A stretch of 47,552 nt of DNA from Pseudomonadota bacterium (GCA_021324535.1 JAJPIU010000046.1:1-47552); one strand, 5' to 3'; counted from the stretch's first letter, positions 1-8,279 are shown. Notes: generated from the letters alone by a model not told the origin. A program made the numbers and translations.

Positions 1-99
1 GACTATGAGCGGCTGGCCACGGTGTTGATCGGCTTACATTTCCTCGCCTTTACCTGTCTGCTGTTGCACCAGTTCATCGGGTCGATATTGAGTCCCTAA
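1..99 (+). CDS. IS5/IS4-like transposase, C-terminal end only (partial)
   Basis: The window opens inside a reading frame that runs from base 1 to a TAA at 97-99 and gives 32 residues beginning DYERLATVLIGLHFLAFTCL. The pattern of R/E followed by a hydrophobic helix of the LIGLHFLAF type is what I know from the extreme C-terminus of IS5-family DDE transposases. The catalytic core lies outside the window, so the family call rests on the tail alone. The sequence just after the stop (about 98-106, AACAGGCTC) resembles the terminal inverted repeat of such elements, but its left partner cannot be seen. If it is an IS end, the element sits directly upstream of the promoter of the secreted peptidase gene. 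Confidence 0.55.
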   Translation, partial: DYERLATVLIGLHFLAFTCLLLHQFIGSILSP

Positions 100-130
100 C
101 AGGCTCTAATACCCTCTCGCTTTTTGCTAC

Positions 131-159
131 TTGACAACACAAGACATTCATGATACTTT
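131..159 (+). promoter_or_regulatory. Putative sigma-70 promoter of the peptidase/propeller module, copy 1
   Basis: A perfect -35 TTGACA lies at 131-136. With a 17-base spacer the -10 would be TACTTT (154-159); an overlapping GATACT (152-157) is an alternative. The 12-base string CTACTTGACAAC around this -35 recurs in the promoter ahead of the second module copy at 16668. Confidence 0.5.
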
Positions 160-240
160 AACGAAGACCTGAAAGTGAGAGGATAAGCAGGTCTAGAAAG
201 AGGATCTGTAACAAAAAGAGTGTTTTGCTTGTGCTATTGA

Positions 241-295
241 GTTGAGGAGACATTGGACAGGTTCAAGCGTTTTCTGTTGAGGAGACATTGGACAG
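241..295 (+). repeat. 20-bp perfect direct repeat carrying a ribosome binding site
   Basis: Bases 241-260 and 276-295 are identical over 20 bases and separated by 15 bases. Each copy holds a GAGGAG ribosome binding site followed three bases later by TTG. The second TTG (288) is in frame with the peptidase gene. The first TTG (253) opens a 16-codon mini-ORF whose TGA (301-303) overlaps the ATG at 300 of the peptidase gene in an ATGA arrangement. Confidence 0.7.
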
Positions 296-1412
296 CTTTA
301 TGAAGGTTTCTTCGCCCCGGCGCTTCTGTTGTGGCGCCCTTGTCGCGCTAGCCCTCGTCACGTCGTTGCTCACCTCCGCCCCTACAGTTTTTGCCTCTGC
401 CCCTGGGCCAAGCACACCCGTCCCGACCAATCCGAACGCGCGGAGCGTCACAGGCGGCTATGTGCCTTACAGTGCCAAGTGGTTGGCGGCGAAAAACGCC
501 TATCTGCTGCGTACCGGTTTCACACCATATACCCGCAAAGGCGATCTCTCACGTGTCCCTTTTGTGCTGTGTTGTCCCACTTGTGGGAACTGTAACCCGC
601 CCCCACCTGCTGCATACGAACTCTCCACTGCGAACGTGCAAGGAGTTTGGGAACCGAGTAACGGTGAGAATCCCAACTTTGGCCCCGGCACAGCGAACTA
701 TGACGATTCCTACACCCACTATAAAGATGGGAATTTCTTCTTCCTTTGCGGGCCTGGGGCCGCCAATAATGCCTTGTTTTATTGGCCCGACCCCATGAAC
801 TTTATGACCTCGACGAAGATCAAGGATCCCTCAGTTGGGTCAATCACCACCTGGACGAGTGAGCGGATGCGAGGCTATATAACCAACGTCGCCTGGCACA
901 TTCAGTGGCCGGGCTGGTCGCATCCAGGTATGATGGACGATCATTATCAATCCTACGGAGCAACCCTCTATGGGCTGCAAGACGGGATGAACTGGGAGGC
1001 ATCAGGGGAAAACCCTAGCGATTGGAGCAACTATTTCTACACCATCGTGTGGTGGAACCAGTCGAATGAGAACACGTTCCACCAAGATGTGGTGAATGAC
1101 ATCAGCGTGAACTTTGTGCCGGTGGTCGCCGAAGTGGAGGCCCTTGATTTACCGAATTGGAAATGGACTTCCAATAACATCAAACCGCAACAAGAGAAGC
1201 ATTTCATCACCATCATCGGCTACGATGACACCGTAGGTATCTACTACTACACAGATACCTGCGCAGCCTCGACAACCTGCAACTTTTCCGGCTCTGGAAA
1301 GGATGGCACGATTCTCCAAGCCAGCCAGTCTCAAATGTGGCAGGCGATCACCGATGTACCGGTGAACCAAAGTACTGATCCATCAGCGGGTGATGGTGGC
1401 TGGGTCTGGTAA
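288..1412 (+). CDS. Secreted C39-like (papain-fold) cysteine peptidase-like protein
   Basis: The 374-residue product starts with a classical signal peptide: basic n-region, hydrophobic stretch around residues 15-30, and Ala-x-Ala near 35-37, so it should be exported. A CGPGAANNAL motif puts a candidate nucleophile at Cys154. KHFITIIGYDD gives His305, and YYTDTC gives Asp323 as the likely third residue. That order and spacing fit the papain-like fold of C39-like peptidases; no activity can be proven by eye. A cysteine cluster, CCPTCGNC, followed by prolines at about residues 94-105 may bind metal or form disulfides. The C-terminus ends DGGWVW. The start is either TTG 288 (ribosome binding site only 3 bases away) or ATG 300 (15 bases away). 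The next gene is a beta-propeller lipoprotein. A second copy of the pair, with this gene mostly deleted, lies at 16.8-18.5 kb. Confidence 0.6.
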   Translation: MDSFMKVSSPRRFCCGALVALALVTSLLTSAPTVFASAPGPSTPVPTNPNARSVTGGYVPYSAKWLAAKNAYLLRTGFTPYTRKGDLSRVPFVLCCPTCGNCNPPPPAAYELSTANVQGVWEPSNGENPNFGPGTANYDDSYTHYKDGNFFFLCGPGAANNALFYWPDPMNFMTSTKIKDPSVGSITTWTSERMRGYITNVAWHIQWPGWSHPGMMDDHYQSYGATLYGLQDGMNWEASGENPSDWSNYFYTIVWWNQSNENTFHQDVVNDISVNFVPVVAEVEALDLPNWKWTSNNIKPQQEKHFITIIGYDDTVGIYYYTDTCAASTTCNFSGSGKDGTILQASQSQMWQAITDVPVNQSTDPSAGDGGWVW

Positions 1413-1450
1413 TCAGCGTTCACAAGACATCCAGCATCCCCGACAACATT

Positions 1451-1494
1451 GGCAGGCTGGCGTATATCAACGTTGTGACGGGCGCCATCCTGCC
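1451..1494. other. Long imperfect inverted repeat between peptidase and propeller genes
   Basis: Arms 1451-1462 and 1483-1494 pair over 12 positions with one mismatch around a 20-base loop. No U-run follows, so it is a weak terminator or an RNA structure that could separate expression of the two genes. Confidence 0.4.
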
Positions 1495-1624
1495 TTCCAG
1501 AAGTCTGCTGCTTGTATGTAGGCGCTACGTGTGTTCTGCAAGTTTTACACCAGAGTGCGCCATAAAGAGAAGCGCGCAACGTCAAGGACATCCATAGCCA
1601 TACGATAGGAGAACACCACATCCC

Positions 1625-2881
1625 ATGCGCATGACCTCTCATCTCACGCAGCACTGGCGGCATGTGATAGAAGCGCCAATGTCTCTGCTCTGCGTTCTTG
1701 TATTCATGGCTAGTATGGTAGCCGGTTGTGCCAGCGGCGCTACACATCCGACCACGCCAACTGCAACACCGCAGCCAAGTGTTTTGCCGAGTTTCACTGA
1801 CTGGCGTGCCGCCTATCTTGGTGCAGATGGACACATCCACGCCGTCTCCCTGGATGGCAAAAGTGATCTGGCAGGCGCATTGCTTCCTAATCTGACCTCG
1901 CCTGATCTGTCAGTTGACTCCTCCACTGCCCCCAATGGCAAACTCCTCATTTACCAGGGTAATCTGTTTACTGTGCTTGATCTCACACGCCCTCTCCCAG
2001 AAACCCCAGGAATCCGTCATCTCTTATCACCGCCAGGGTTGCTCTGGTCGCCAGATAGCACACGGGTGGCGTTGGAACCGGAACCATTCACTGCCAATAG
2101 CTCCAATGAACCATTAGCATATCTGACTATTGCTACCCATGAGGTGACAGTAGTTCCCCTGGAGCCAGGTGAACAGCATGTCCTTGGTGGGAAACCGGTC
2201 GCCTGGCTGGACAATACCCATTGGATTATTGAGGGTGGTCAGGGCGCGACTATCTATCCTCCACCCACCCCCGGCGGAAGCAGCTATGGGGATACCGTGA
2301 CCATCTGTTCGCTCGATGTGACGAATGGCGCTGTGCATGTCATTGCGGCGATTCGTAACCAGGGTATCGGCGCAGGGTTCACTGTAGTATCTCCCGATAA
2401 GCGCACGGCGTTTTTCTATAACATCCCCGACACGCAGAACCCAGGGCAACCTTATACCCCACTAGCCGCGCGCATTGACCTGACAACAGGCGAGGTCACC
2501 TATTTGCCTACTATTGGCCAGTCCTTTGGGACACAACTCTATTCCTTCGCTTGGCGACCTGGAACCATGCAACTGGCAGCCACCACTCAGGATGGCGTGA
2601 CCAAACTGTACGACCTCCAGCAGGATACCATCACGCCACTGGCGCTACCCAGCACAGAGATGGGTCTCTCAGTTGGCGGCTGGTGGCCAGGACGGAATGA
2701 TACCCTGCTAATGGTGGGGCCTGGGGCAGACGGTTTTCCCAACTTTACCGCTGGCGCCGATGGCTCCGGCCCTTACACGCTGGCGGCACTCACCTTGGAC
2801 GCCAACAACCAGACCAGTGGACGCATCCTCACCCAGGGCGCGATGACCTTTCTCTCGCTGGGGTTTGTTCGCACGGCCTGA
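1625..2881 (+). CDS. Beta-propeller (TolB/PD40-like) lipoprotein, module copy 1
   Basis: This 418-residue protein has a hydrophobic N-terminus (about residues 19-36) ending in VAGC, a lipobox, so it is probably lipid-anchored outside the membrane after a Thr/Pro-rich linker. The rest shows repeated blades of the WD40-like/TolB type: YLGADGHIHAVSLDG, LLWSPDSTRVALE, FTVVSPDKRTAFF and FAWRPGTMQLAATT. Such propellers are usually ligand- or protein-binding; no enzymatic motif is seen. An AGGAGA (1607-1612) lies 12 bases before ATG 1625; ATG 1631 is an alternative start. It aligns by eye with the protein at 17264-18484 (LPSFTDWRAAYL against LPGFSDWRLAYL, then HAVSLDG in both). Both follow a C39-like peptidase gene or remnant, which suggests the pair works together at the cell surface. 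Confidence 0.65.
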   Translation: MRMTSHLTQHWRHVIEAPMSLLCVLVFMASMVAGCASGATHPTTPTATPQPSVLPSFTDWRAAYLGADGHIHAVSLDGKSDLAGALLPNLTSPDLSVDSSTAPNGKLLIYQGNLFTVLDLTRPLPETPGIRHLLSPPGLLWSPDSTRVALEPEPFTANSSNEPLAYLTIATHEVTVVPLEPGEQHVLGGKPVAWLDNTHWIIEGGQGATIYPPPTPGGSSYGDTVTICSLDVTNGAVHVIAAIRNQGIGAGFTVVSPDKRTAFFYNIPDTQNPGQPYTPLAARIDLTTGEVTYLPTIGQSFGTQLYSFAWRPGTMQLAATTQDGVTKLYDLQQDTITPLALPSTEMGLSVGGWWPGRNDTLLMVGPGADGFPNFTAGADGSGPYTLAALTLDANNQTSGRILTQGAMTFLSLGFVRTA

Positions 2882-2897
2882 GGGAAGCACGTCAGAC

Positions 2898-2939
2898 CGC
2901 CCGCCGGAGTAGAGAGGTAACGCTATGCTCCGGCGGGCG
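2898..2939. terminator. Hairpin between convergent genes
   Basis: A perfect 12-bp stem (2898-2909 with 2928-2939) encloses an 18-base loop. It lies between the ends of two convergent genes, and its right arm covers the last codons of the minus-strand GH3 gene. There is no long U-run, so it is a probable bidirectional terminator by position. Confidence 0.5.
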
Positions 2940-4596
2940 CCTGAAGCAGGCCCAGCCGCAGTTTCAGCAACAGGATACGCCGCACGGAATCGTCTATGCG
3001 CGATTTGCTCATGATCCCGTTGACCACCGCGTCATGCAACACCTGCTCCGCCTCCGCCGTCACCTGGATGTTGAATGTGCTGCAAATGATGTCGTTGCCC
3101 GCCTCAACCGCGTAGAGGATGCTCTGCGCATAGGTGTAGTGCGCCGTCAGCGCCTTCATATAGATGCCGTCGGTGATGATTACCCCGTTGAATCCCAGCT
3201 TGTCGCGCAGGATGCCCGTCAGCACCGGATACGAGAGCGAGGCCGGGCGCGTGGGGTCAACCGCCGTCAGCACCACATGCGTGGACATCACGGCGTAGAC
3301 CTGGCCCGTCGCGATCAAGGCTTTGTACGGCGCCCAGTCAATATTTTCCAGGTCGGTCAGGCTGCGATTGAGATAATACAATTGCTGATGTGGGTCAGCA
3401 GGCACATCGCCCAGGCCAGGGAAATGTTTCAGCGCGCCGACCACTTTACCGCTTTCCTGCAAGCCCTGCAAATACGCCCCCGCCATCTTGATCACCTGCT
3501 GCGGCGTCGAGCCAAAGGTGCGCCCTCCCAGGTCTCCGCCCGTCGTGTTCATCACATCCACGACGGGCGCCAGGTTGAGGTTAATGCCCAGGCTGGCCAG
3601 GCTCTGCGCGTCTTGTTCGCCGCGCTGGCGCACATAGTTGGGATCGTTTGTCGCGCCCATGTCGCTTGCCGAGGGCAACGGACCATCCACCGCAAGCAGC
3701 CGGTTGACCGGCCCACCCTCCTGATCGGTGGAGATCAGCAGCGGAGGCAATCCGGCGGCTGCGGCGGCAGACTGCATCCCCTGATCGAGCGCCAGCAATT
3801 GTGGGCCGCTTTTGATGTTGAAGGCATAGATGATGGCCGAGCCAATATGATATTTCTGGATTTCGTATTGCAGCGCCGGACTCATCTGCGTATCGGCGAA
3901 GCTGATCATCATCATCTGGCCGATCTCCTGGTCGAGCGTCATATGCGCGATCATGTTGTTGACGTAAGCCAGCGCCGCCCCCTGCCGTAGCGATTGCGCC
4001 AACGTTGCGCCGTGCGGATTGGGCGTGCGCAGGGGAAACGTCCCAAACGTCGGTGTAGCGATTGTCCCCGGCGTGAAGGCTCCAGCGACGCCGTAGGTAT
4101 ACATGATCGGAACGGCGATCACGATCACCAGTAGCGCGCTGAGCAGGCCGATCAGCCAGCGCGAGCCTGTGCGTTGCTGTATGCGCTGGGCCTGGCGAAC
4201 TTGTTGACGCGCGTAGGGTGGACGTGCGGCTGGGGAGACTGCGGTAGAGACAGCAGATATGGATGGAATACGCAGATCATCTCGCTCAAAGGGGTTGTAG
4301 CGGGTAAACCGCTGTTCGGGCTGATCGACGATTTCCTCCTGTGAACGATACGCATGTTCCCAGCCATCGCGCACTCCGGTTGGCATGCGCGCCTCGTGCC
4401 TCACGCGCTCTGCCTGATCGATCCTCGCCTGTCGTTCTCGTCGCTCTAACGGCTTCACGCGCCTCCCCAGCCTTTCGCCCTCTTCAGAAGCAATCCATTC
4501 CACCAAACAAGTAAATAGAAATGCCTGGATTTTCCCCACCGCTCTTCCAAACGAGCGGCGGTACCGAGTATAACGGCGCTTGACGCGATGGGCCAC
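2923..4596 (-). CDS. Glycoside hydrolase family 3 protein (beta-N-acetylhexosaminidase, NagZ-like), membrane-anchored
   Basis: The C-terminal 350 residues form a GH3 barrel of the NagZ type. Visible motifs are STDQEGGPVNRL, KHFPGLGDVPADPH (the NagZ loop K-H-F-P-G-[HL]-G-x4-D-x-H carrying the Asp/His acid-base pair, with Pro where Ser/Thr is usual) and GVIITDGIYMKAL with the nucleophilic Asp. The expected role is removal of N-acetylglucosamine from cell-wall fragments. A single membrane segment at about residues 147-168 follows a long basic, charged N-terminus, so the enzyme is probably a signal-anchored protein with the catalytic domain outside. The GTG start at 4596 has no clear ribosome binding site and leaves only 32 bases to the divergent Nudix gene. 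A downstream ATG at 4386 (residue 71) is an alternative that would still keep the membrane anchor. Confidence 0.8.
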   Translation of the reverse strand: MAHRVKRRYTRYRRSFGRAVGKIQAFLFTCLVEWIASEEGERLGRRVKPLERRERQARIDQAERVRHEARMPTGVRDGWEHAYRSQEEIVDQPEQRFTRYNPFERDDLRIPSISAVSTAVSPAARPPYARQQVRQAQRIQQRTGSRWLIGLLSALLVIVIAVPIMYTYGVAGAFTPGTIATPTFGTFPLRTPNPHGATLAQSLRQGAALAYVNNMIAHMTLDQEIGQMMMISFADTQMSPALQYEIQKYHIGSAIIYAFNIKSGPQLLALDQGMQSAAAAAGLPPLLISTDQEGGPVNRLLAVDGPLPSASDMGATNDPNYVRQRGEQDAQSLASLGINLNLAPVVDVMNTTGGDLGGRTFGSTPQQVIKMAGAYLQGLQESGKVVGALKHFPGLGDVPADPHQQLYYLNRSLTDLENIDWAPYKALIATGQVYAVMSTHVVLTAVDPTRPASLSYPVLTGILRDKLGFNGVIITDGIYMKALTAHYTYAQSILYAVEAGNDIICSTFNIQVTAEAEQVLHDAVVNGIMSKSRIDDSVRRILLLKLRLGLLQAPAGA

Positions 4597-4628
4597 TTCA
4601 GCGTACTGTAAAGGAAGATGATAGCCGA

Positions 4629-5453
4629 ATGTTCAAGGAGCCGTTGCGCGTGGCGACTGATGCGACCTCGCTCACCCAACCAAATAATGCTCCCCATGAT
4701 GAAGGCTCGCCAGAGCAGCCTCAACCTGCGCGGACACACATTCCGTCTGGGCAGGTGGATACGTCCGAACAGGCGGCGCAGACGCGCGCCAGCTACGACG
4801 CCAGCCGCTACGAACGCCCTTCGGTGACGGTGGATGTGGTGATCCTGACGATGCGACGGCGGCGGCTTGAAGTCTTGCTAGTGAAGCGCCGCCACTGGCC
4901 CTTCGAGGGCATGTGGGCTATCCCCGGCGGCTTCATCAATCCCGATGAATCGCTGGAAGATAGCGCCCGCCGAGAACTTGAAGAAGAGACGGGCGTGCGC
5001 GATGTGTATCTCGAACAGCTCTACACCTTTGGCGATCCTGGACGCGATCCCCGCACACGGGTGATCACCGTTGTCTACTACGCGCTGATCCGGCAGGAGC
5101 AACTGCACGGGATGGTTCGCGCGGGCGATGACGCCGCCGAGACGCGCTGGTTTCCGGTCTATAGTCTGCCGGAGATGGCCTTTGACCACCAAAAGATTCT
5201 CACCTACACCATGCAGCGGATGAGCGGCAAGCTCGAATATACCACCATTGGCTTCCAGTTGTTACCGCCGGAGTTCACGCTTGGCGAGCTTCAGGAGGTT
5301 TACGAGGCCATCCTCAACCGACCCCTGGATAAGCGCAACTTTCGCAAGAAAGTTCTGCTGACGGGCATCCTCGAGCCAACGAACCATACGCGCAAAGAAG
5401 GGCAACACCGCCCCGCCGCGCTCTATCGCTTCAACCCCCGCGCCGAAAATTAG
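4629..5453 (+). CDS. Nudix hydrolase with C-terminal winged-helix domain (NrtR/ADP-ribose type)
   Basis: The 274-residue product has a low-complexity N-terminus of about 60 residues. A Nudix domain follows with a complete Nudix box (GGFINPDE, then RELEEETGV, matching G-x5-E-x7-R-E-x2-E-E-x-G). After it comes a C-terminal region (TLGELQEVYEAIL, then KRNFRKKVLLTGIL) that fits the winged helix of NrtR-like regulators and related ADP-ribose-binding Nudix proteins. Because the catalytic box is intact, it may be a true pyrophosphohydrolase, a NAD-metabolism repressor, or both. No NAD biosynthesis gene lies nearby to decide. An AAGGAAG lies 11 bases before ATG 4629. It is divergently transcribed from the GH3 gene and followed at once by an intergenic three-hairpin repeat. 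Confidence 0.8.
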   Translation: MFKEPLRVATDATSLTQPNNAPHDEGSPEQPQPARTHIPSGQVDTSEQAAQTRASYDASRYERPSVTVDVVILTMRRRRLEVLLVKRRHWPFEGMWAIPGGFINPDESLEDSARRELEEETGVRDVYLEQLYTFGDPGRDPRTRVITVVYYALIRQEQLHGMVRAGDDAAETRWFPVYSLPEMAFDHQKILTYTMQRMSGKLEYTTIGFQLLPPEFTLGELQEVYEAILNRPLDKRNFRKKVLLTGILEPTNHTRKEGQHRPAALYRFNPRAEN

Positions 5454-5516
5454 CAGGCGGGCGGCTAAAGCCGCGCCTTGAGGCATTGCATGCCACAAAG
5501 GCCGCCTACGCGGCCT
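5454..5516 (+). repeat. Three-hairpin intergenic repeat, copy A
   Basis: Three consecutive small hairpins: GCGGC-TAAA-GCCGC (5461-5474), GGCAT-TGC-ATGCC (5482-5494) and AGGCCGC-CTAC-GCGGCCT (5499-5516). The same order and spacing occur at 31224-31287 and, reversed, at 8280-8336, with compensating base changes in the stems. It begins directly after the stop codon of the Nudix gene. Confidence 0.75.
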
Positions 5517-5554
5517 CATCCCAAGCTGGGCGCTACACTACATGGCGTGACCAT

Positions 5555-6424
5555 TCAACGAGCCAACTGCCCCGCGAGGATGAAGCGTTCGAGCGCAAGC
5601 GCCACTCCGTCGTTTTCGTTCGAGGCCGTTAGCATGCGCGCCCGTTGCGTCAGCGCGGGAACGGCGTTGCCCATTGCGATACCCATCCCCGCCGCCTCGA
5701 TCAGCGAGATGTCGTTCTCGCCGTCGCCAATGGCAAGCGTCTCTTCTCTGGTGATTCCCAAGCCGTCCATCAGGCGAACGAGCGCGACGCCCTTGCTGAC
5801 CGAGCGACTCATACACTCCAAAAAGTCAGGCGTCGTGCCAATTACTTCGAGCGTCTCGTCGAGCGTCGGCGCAATCTCCGCCCGCAGCCGCGCCAGCCGC
5901 TCAGGCGTCCCCGTCACCAGCAGCTTGACGGCGGGCGGCAGGTTGGGCTGAGCGGGATCGAGCGCGGCGATATGGCGGATCGGCGGCTCATGATAGGCGC
6001 GCAGGATGGCGTCGAGTGGGCCGGTAGGCGCGTCGGTATAGATGGCGTCGGGAGTATACCAGGCAATGGCCAGGTCAGGGGCATGCGTGCGCAGGGCGGA
6101 GAGCACGCGGCGTGTTTCATCGGCGGTGAGAGGCTGCGACCAACTGAGATCGCGCTGATTAGATTGGCCGGATGAATCGGACGAATGAGAAGAAACAGGG
6201 CGCTGAGCCTCGGCGATAACGGCTCCGTTGCAGGTGATGTGCGGGCCATAGATACCAAGCTCGTCTATCAGCGATTGCACCGAGCGAAGCAGCTTGCCGG
6301 TCGCCAGGCTGACGATCACTCCCTGGGCGCACGTCGCCCGCACGGCGCGTCGCACACGCGGTGTCAACTCGTGCGCGCCGTTGAGCAGCGTGCCATCCAC
6401 ATCCAAAGCCACCAGCCGATACAT
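5555..6424 (-). CDS. HAD-superfamily phosphatase, Cof/YidA type
   Basis: The 289-residue protein opens with MYRLVALDVDGTLLN, which is HAD motif I with the nucleophilic Asp. It continues with VSLATGK (motif II region), a long cap domain of the Cof (C2) class, a Lys in SRSVSKGVALVRLM (motif III) and IGDGENDISLIEAAG (motif IV with the Mg ligands). Cof-type enzymes hydrolyse sugar phosphates and similar small phosphoesters; the substrate cannot be read from the sequence. I chose ATG 6424 because an AGGAG lies eight bases upstream; an in-frame extension to 6457 has no such site. A low-complexity Ser/Gln stretch is inserted near residues 93-110. It is transcribed away from the TPR gene across a 445-base intergenic region. 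Confidence 0.85.
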   Translation of the reverse strand: MYRLVALDVDGTLLNGAHELTPRVRRAVRATCAQGVIVSLATGKLLRSVQSLIDELGIYGPHITCNGAVIAEAQRPVSSHSSDSSGQSNQRDLSWSQPLTADETRRVLSALRTHAPDLAIAWYTPDAIYTDAPTGPLDAILRAYHEPPIRHIAALDPAQPNLPPAVKLLVTGTPERLARLRAEIAPTLDETLEVIGTTPDFLECMSRSVSKGVALVRLMDGLGITREETLAIGDGENDISLIEAAGMGIAMGNAVPALTQRARMLTASNENDGVALALERFILAGQLAR

Positions 6425-6638
6425 TATAGCTTCTCCTATGCCCCTGCCCCCGCCCATCGCCTGATGGAGCGCCGATTACCATGATCAGGCTCCCTGTGTA
6501 TTATATGCGCCACACATAGCGCACTTCCCATACCAGGACAGGAGGGATAGCCCGGTTGTATCCTGAGCCTGCCATCCTGAACACGTTTTCCATTTTTCCA
6601 CACATCCGGCGAGTTTTCCACAGAAAGGGGCAAGTTAT

Positions 6639-6650
6639 GAACATTTGTTC
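6639..6650. promoter_or_regulatory. SOS-box-like palindrome
   Basis: GAACATTTGTTC is an exact match to the GAAC-N4-GTTC core of the Gram-positive LexA/DinR operator. It lies in the divergent HAD/TPR intergenic region, about 95 bases before the TPR -10. No LexA gene is in the window, so function is only suggested. Confidence 0.3.
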
Positions 6651-6719
6651 TTGTGTTCGTGCGGCGCCGTGTGTCCCGTATATCCCTCATGGGTACTGAA
6701 TTGTGATCCTAAAGTCCCC

Positions 6720-6749
6720 TTCAATGCGCGTTGAGTTCCGTTATATAAT
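6720..6749 (+). promoter_or_regulatory. Putative promoter of the TPR gene
   Basis: A perfect TATAAT -10 lies at 6744-6749. The best -35 at 18-base spacing is a weak TTCAAT (6720-6725). The TPR gene ATG is 120 bases downstream. Confidence 0.4.
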
Positions 6750-6869
6750 TAGTTTGTCGTCTTATAAATGATCTCATTTTGCCTGACTTCCTTGCGGACA
6801 TTTGGTGCTCCCGCAATAGGCGGGCGAAGTCTTATACCATCTTCCCAACATGAAGGACACAGGTTCCGC

Positions 6870-8141
6870 ATGAATCGAATGACGTATCGCGGTGGTTCCG
6901 GCGGCGGCATGACCATCCCCGGCGGGCCAATTGGCAAAGCGCGCATGGCGCTGGCCTATGGCCAGACAGATGAGGCCATCCGCATCTGCCGCAAGCGCCT
7001 GGAGCGTCAGCCGGACGACCACACCGCGCGGCTGCTGCTGGCGCAGGCGTTGCTCCAAGACCGCGAGATTGAGGAGGCCGCCAAAGAGGCGCGCCGCGTG
7101 ACCCGCGAGCAGCCCAACAACGCCGACGCGCATCTGACATTGGCTGCGGCGCTGATGCAGCAGGGACGCATCCGTATCCCCGCCGAGGCCGAGACGGAGG
7201 CGCGGCGCGCGGTGCAGTTGCAGCCGAAGCTGGCCCGCGCGCGTGTGCAACTGGCCGAGGTGCTGGTGGCAAACGATAATCTTGCAGGCGCCCGCGAGGA
7301 AGCCGAGAACGCCATCAAACTGGAGCCACGCTCCCCATCAGGCTATTTCATCAAGGCGTTTGTGCTGTTGCGCGAGAAAGACTACGAAGGAACCGTGCAG
7401 GCGTGCGATTCCGCGCTGCGCTTCGACAAGGAACACAACCTCGCCCAGGCCGAGACGCTCAAAGCGCGCGCGTTGATCGAACTCAAACGCTACGACGAGG
7501 CGCTTGCCTCCATTGACGCGGCTGAGAAGCAGAATCCGCTGCTGGGCGGGGCAAATGCCCATAGCCTACGGGGAACCATCTACTTCAAGCAGTGGAAGAT
7601 TCGCGACTCCTATCAGGAGTTCCTGACGGCGCAGCGGGAATCGGGACGCACACAGCGATGGTTCGCGCCGATTGGCGCAGTCATCAGCATGATCTACAGC
7701 CCCTTTGGCGAACGCGCGCAATACTGGCTGCTGGCGACCGTGCTGCTGATCGTGGCGCTCATCCTGTTCGGCGTCTCGTTCATTCCGGTGGCCGGAACAT
7801 GGATTGACGCAGCGCTGATCATCGCGCTCGTCGGTGTGATGTCGTTCGCGGCGCTCCGCTTCGGTACAGGGCGTATCCTCCCGGAGAACCGAGGAGAGTG
7901 GCTCATCACGATTGGCGCAATGATCGCTGGTGGCATCCTCGGCGGGGCAATCGTCGCAGGGATCGAATACCTGATCGCCAGCTTCACGACCAGACATCCG
8001 CCAATCGTACAGCTCAACCCGACAAACATTGGCTTGTTGGGCAGCGCGGCGCTGGCGGCTGCGGCGGCGACTGGCTACGGCTGGCCCCTGCTTATCGATA
8101 AACTCAACCGGCGCTCACCACAAGCGGCCTCGGCGCGATAG
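6870..8141 (+). CDS. Tetratricopeptide-repeat membrane protein
   Basis: The 423-residue product has a Gly-rich N-terminus and about seven TPR-like helix pairs over residues 15-250, for example ARMALAYGQTDEAIRICRKR, ARLLLAQALLQDREIEEAAK and YFIKAFVLLREKDYEGTVQA. Four hydrophobic segments follow in the last 150 residues, around WLLATVLLIVALILFG, AALIIALVGVMSFAAL, TIGAMIAGGILGGAIV and LLGSAALAAAAATGYG. This arrangement suggests a membrane-bound scaffold with a cytoplasmic TPR domain; no enzyme motif is present. I prefer ATG 6870 over an upstream ATG at 6768, because the repeat region begins only after 6870 and the leading 34 residues look untranslated. It ends before a strong terminator. Its proximity to the type VII-like locus is suggestive, but a separate minus-strand gene intervenes. 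Confidence 0.7.
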   Translation: MNRMTYRGGSGGGMTIPGGPIGKARMALAYGQTDEAIRICRKRLERQPDDHTARLLLAQALLQDREIEEAAKEARRVTREQPNNADAHLTLAAALMQQGRIRIPAEAETEARRAVQLQPKLARARVQLAEVLVANDNLAGAREEAENAIKLEPRSPSGYFIKAFVLLREKDYEGTVQACDSALRFDKEHNLAQAETLKARALIELKRYDEALASIDAAEKQNPLLGGANAHSLRGTIYFKQWKIRDSYQEFLTAQRESGRTQRWFAPIGAVISMIYSPFGERAQYWLLATVLLIVALILFGVSFIPVAGTWIDAALIIALVGVMSFAALRFGTGRILPENRGEWLITIGAMIAGGILGGAIVAGIEYLIASFTTRHPPIVQLNPTNIGLLGSAALAAAAATGYGWPLLIDKLNRRSPQAASAR

Positions 8142-8163
8142 GCGGCTGATCATCTTCCATTGC

Positions 8164-8199
8164 CCCCTCTTCATCGAATGGAGAGGGGATATTTCTTTT
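8164..8199 (+). terminator. Rho-independent terminator of the TPR gene
   Basis: An 11-bp stem (8164-8174 with 8178-8188, one G-U pair) closes a CGA loop and is followed by ATATTTCTTTT. It lies 22 bases after the TPR stop codon. Confidence 0.75.
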
Positions 8200-8279
8200 G
8201 GGACAGGATTTCATATACCCCACACGCTGCCAGGGATGGTAACGCTACCGCAAGCAAAACATCACTGCGTATATGATGC

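Larger units (their letters stand above)
6425..6869. other. Intergenic region between divergent HAD and TPR genes
   Basis: No gene is visible in these 445 bases. They contain three TTTTCCA-type motifs (6586, 6594 and 6614; the last two read TTTTCCACA, one mismatch from a DnaA box), an SOS-box-like palindrome (6639-6650) and a -10 element (6744-6749). Confidence 0.4.
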
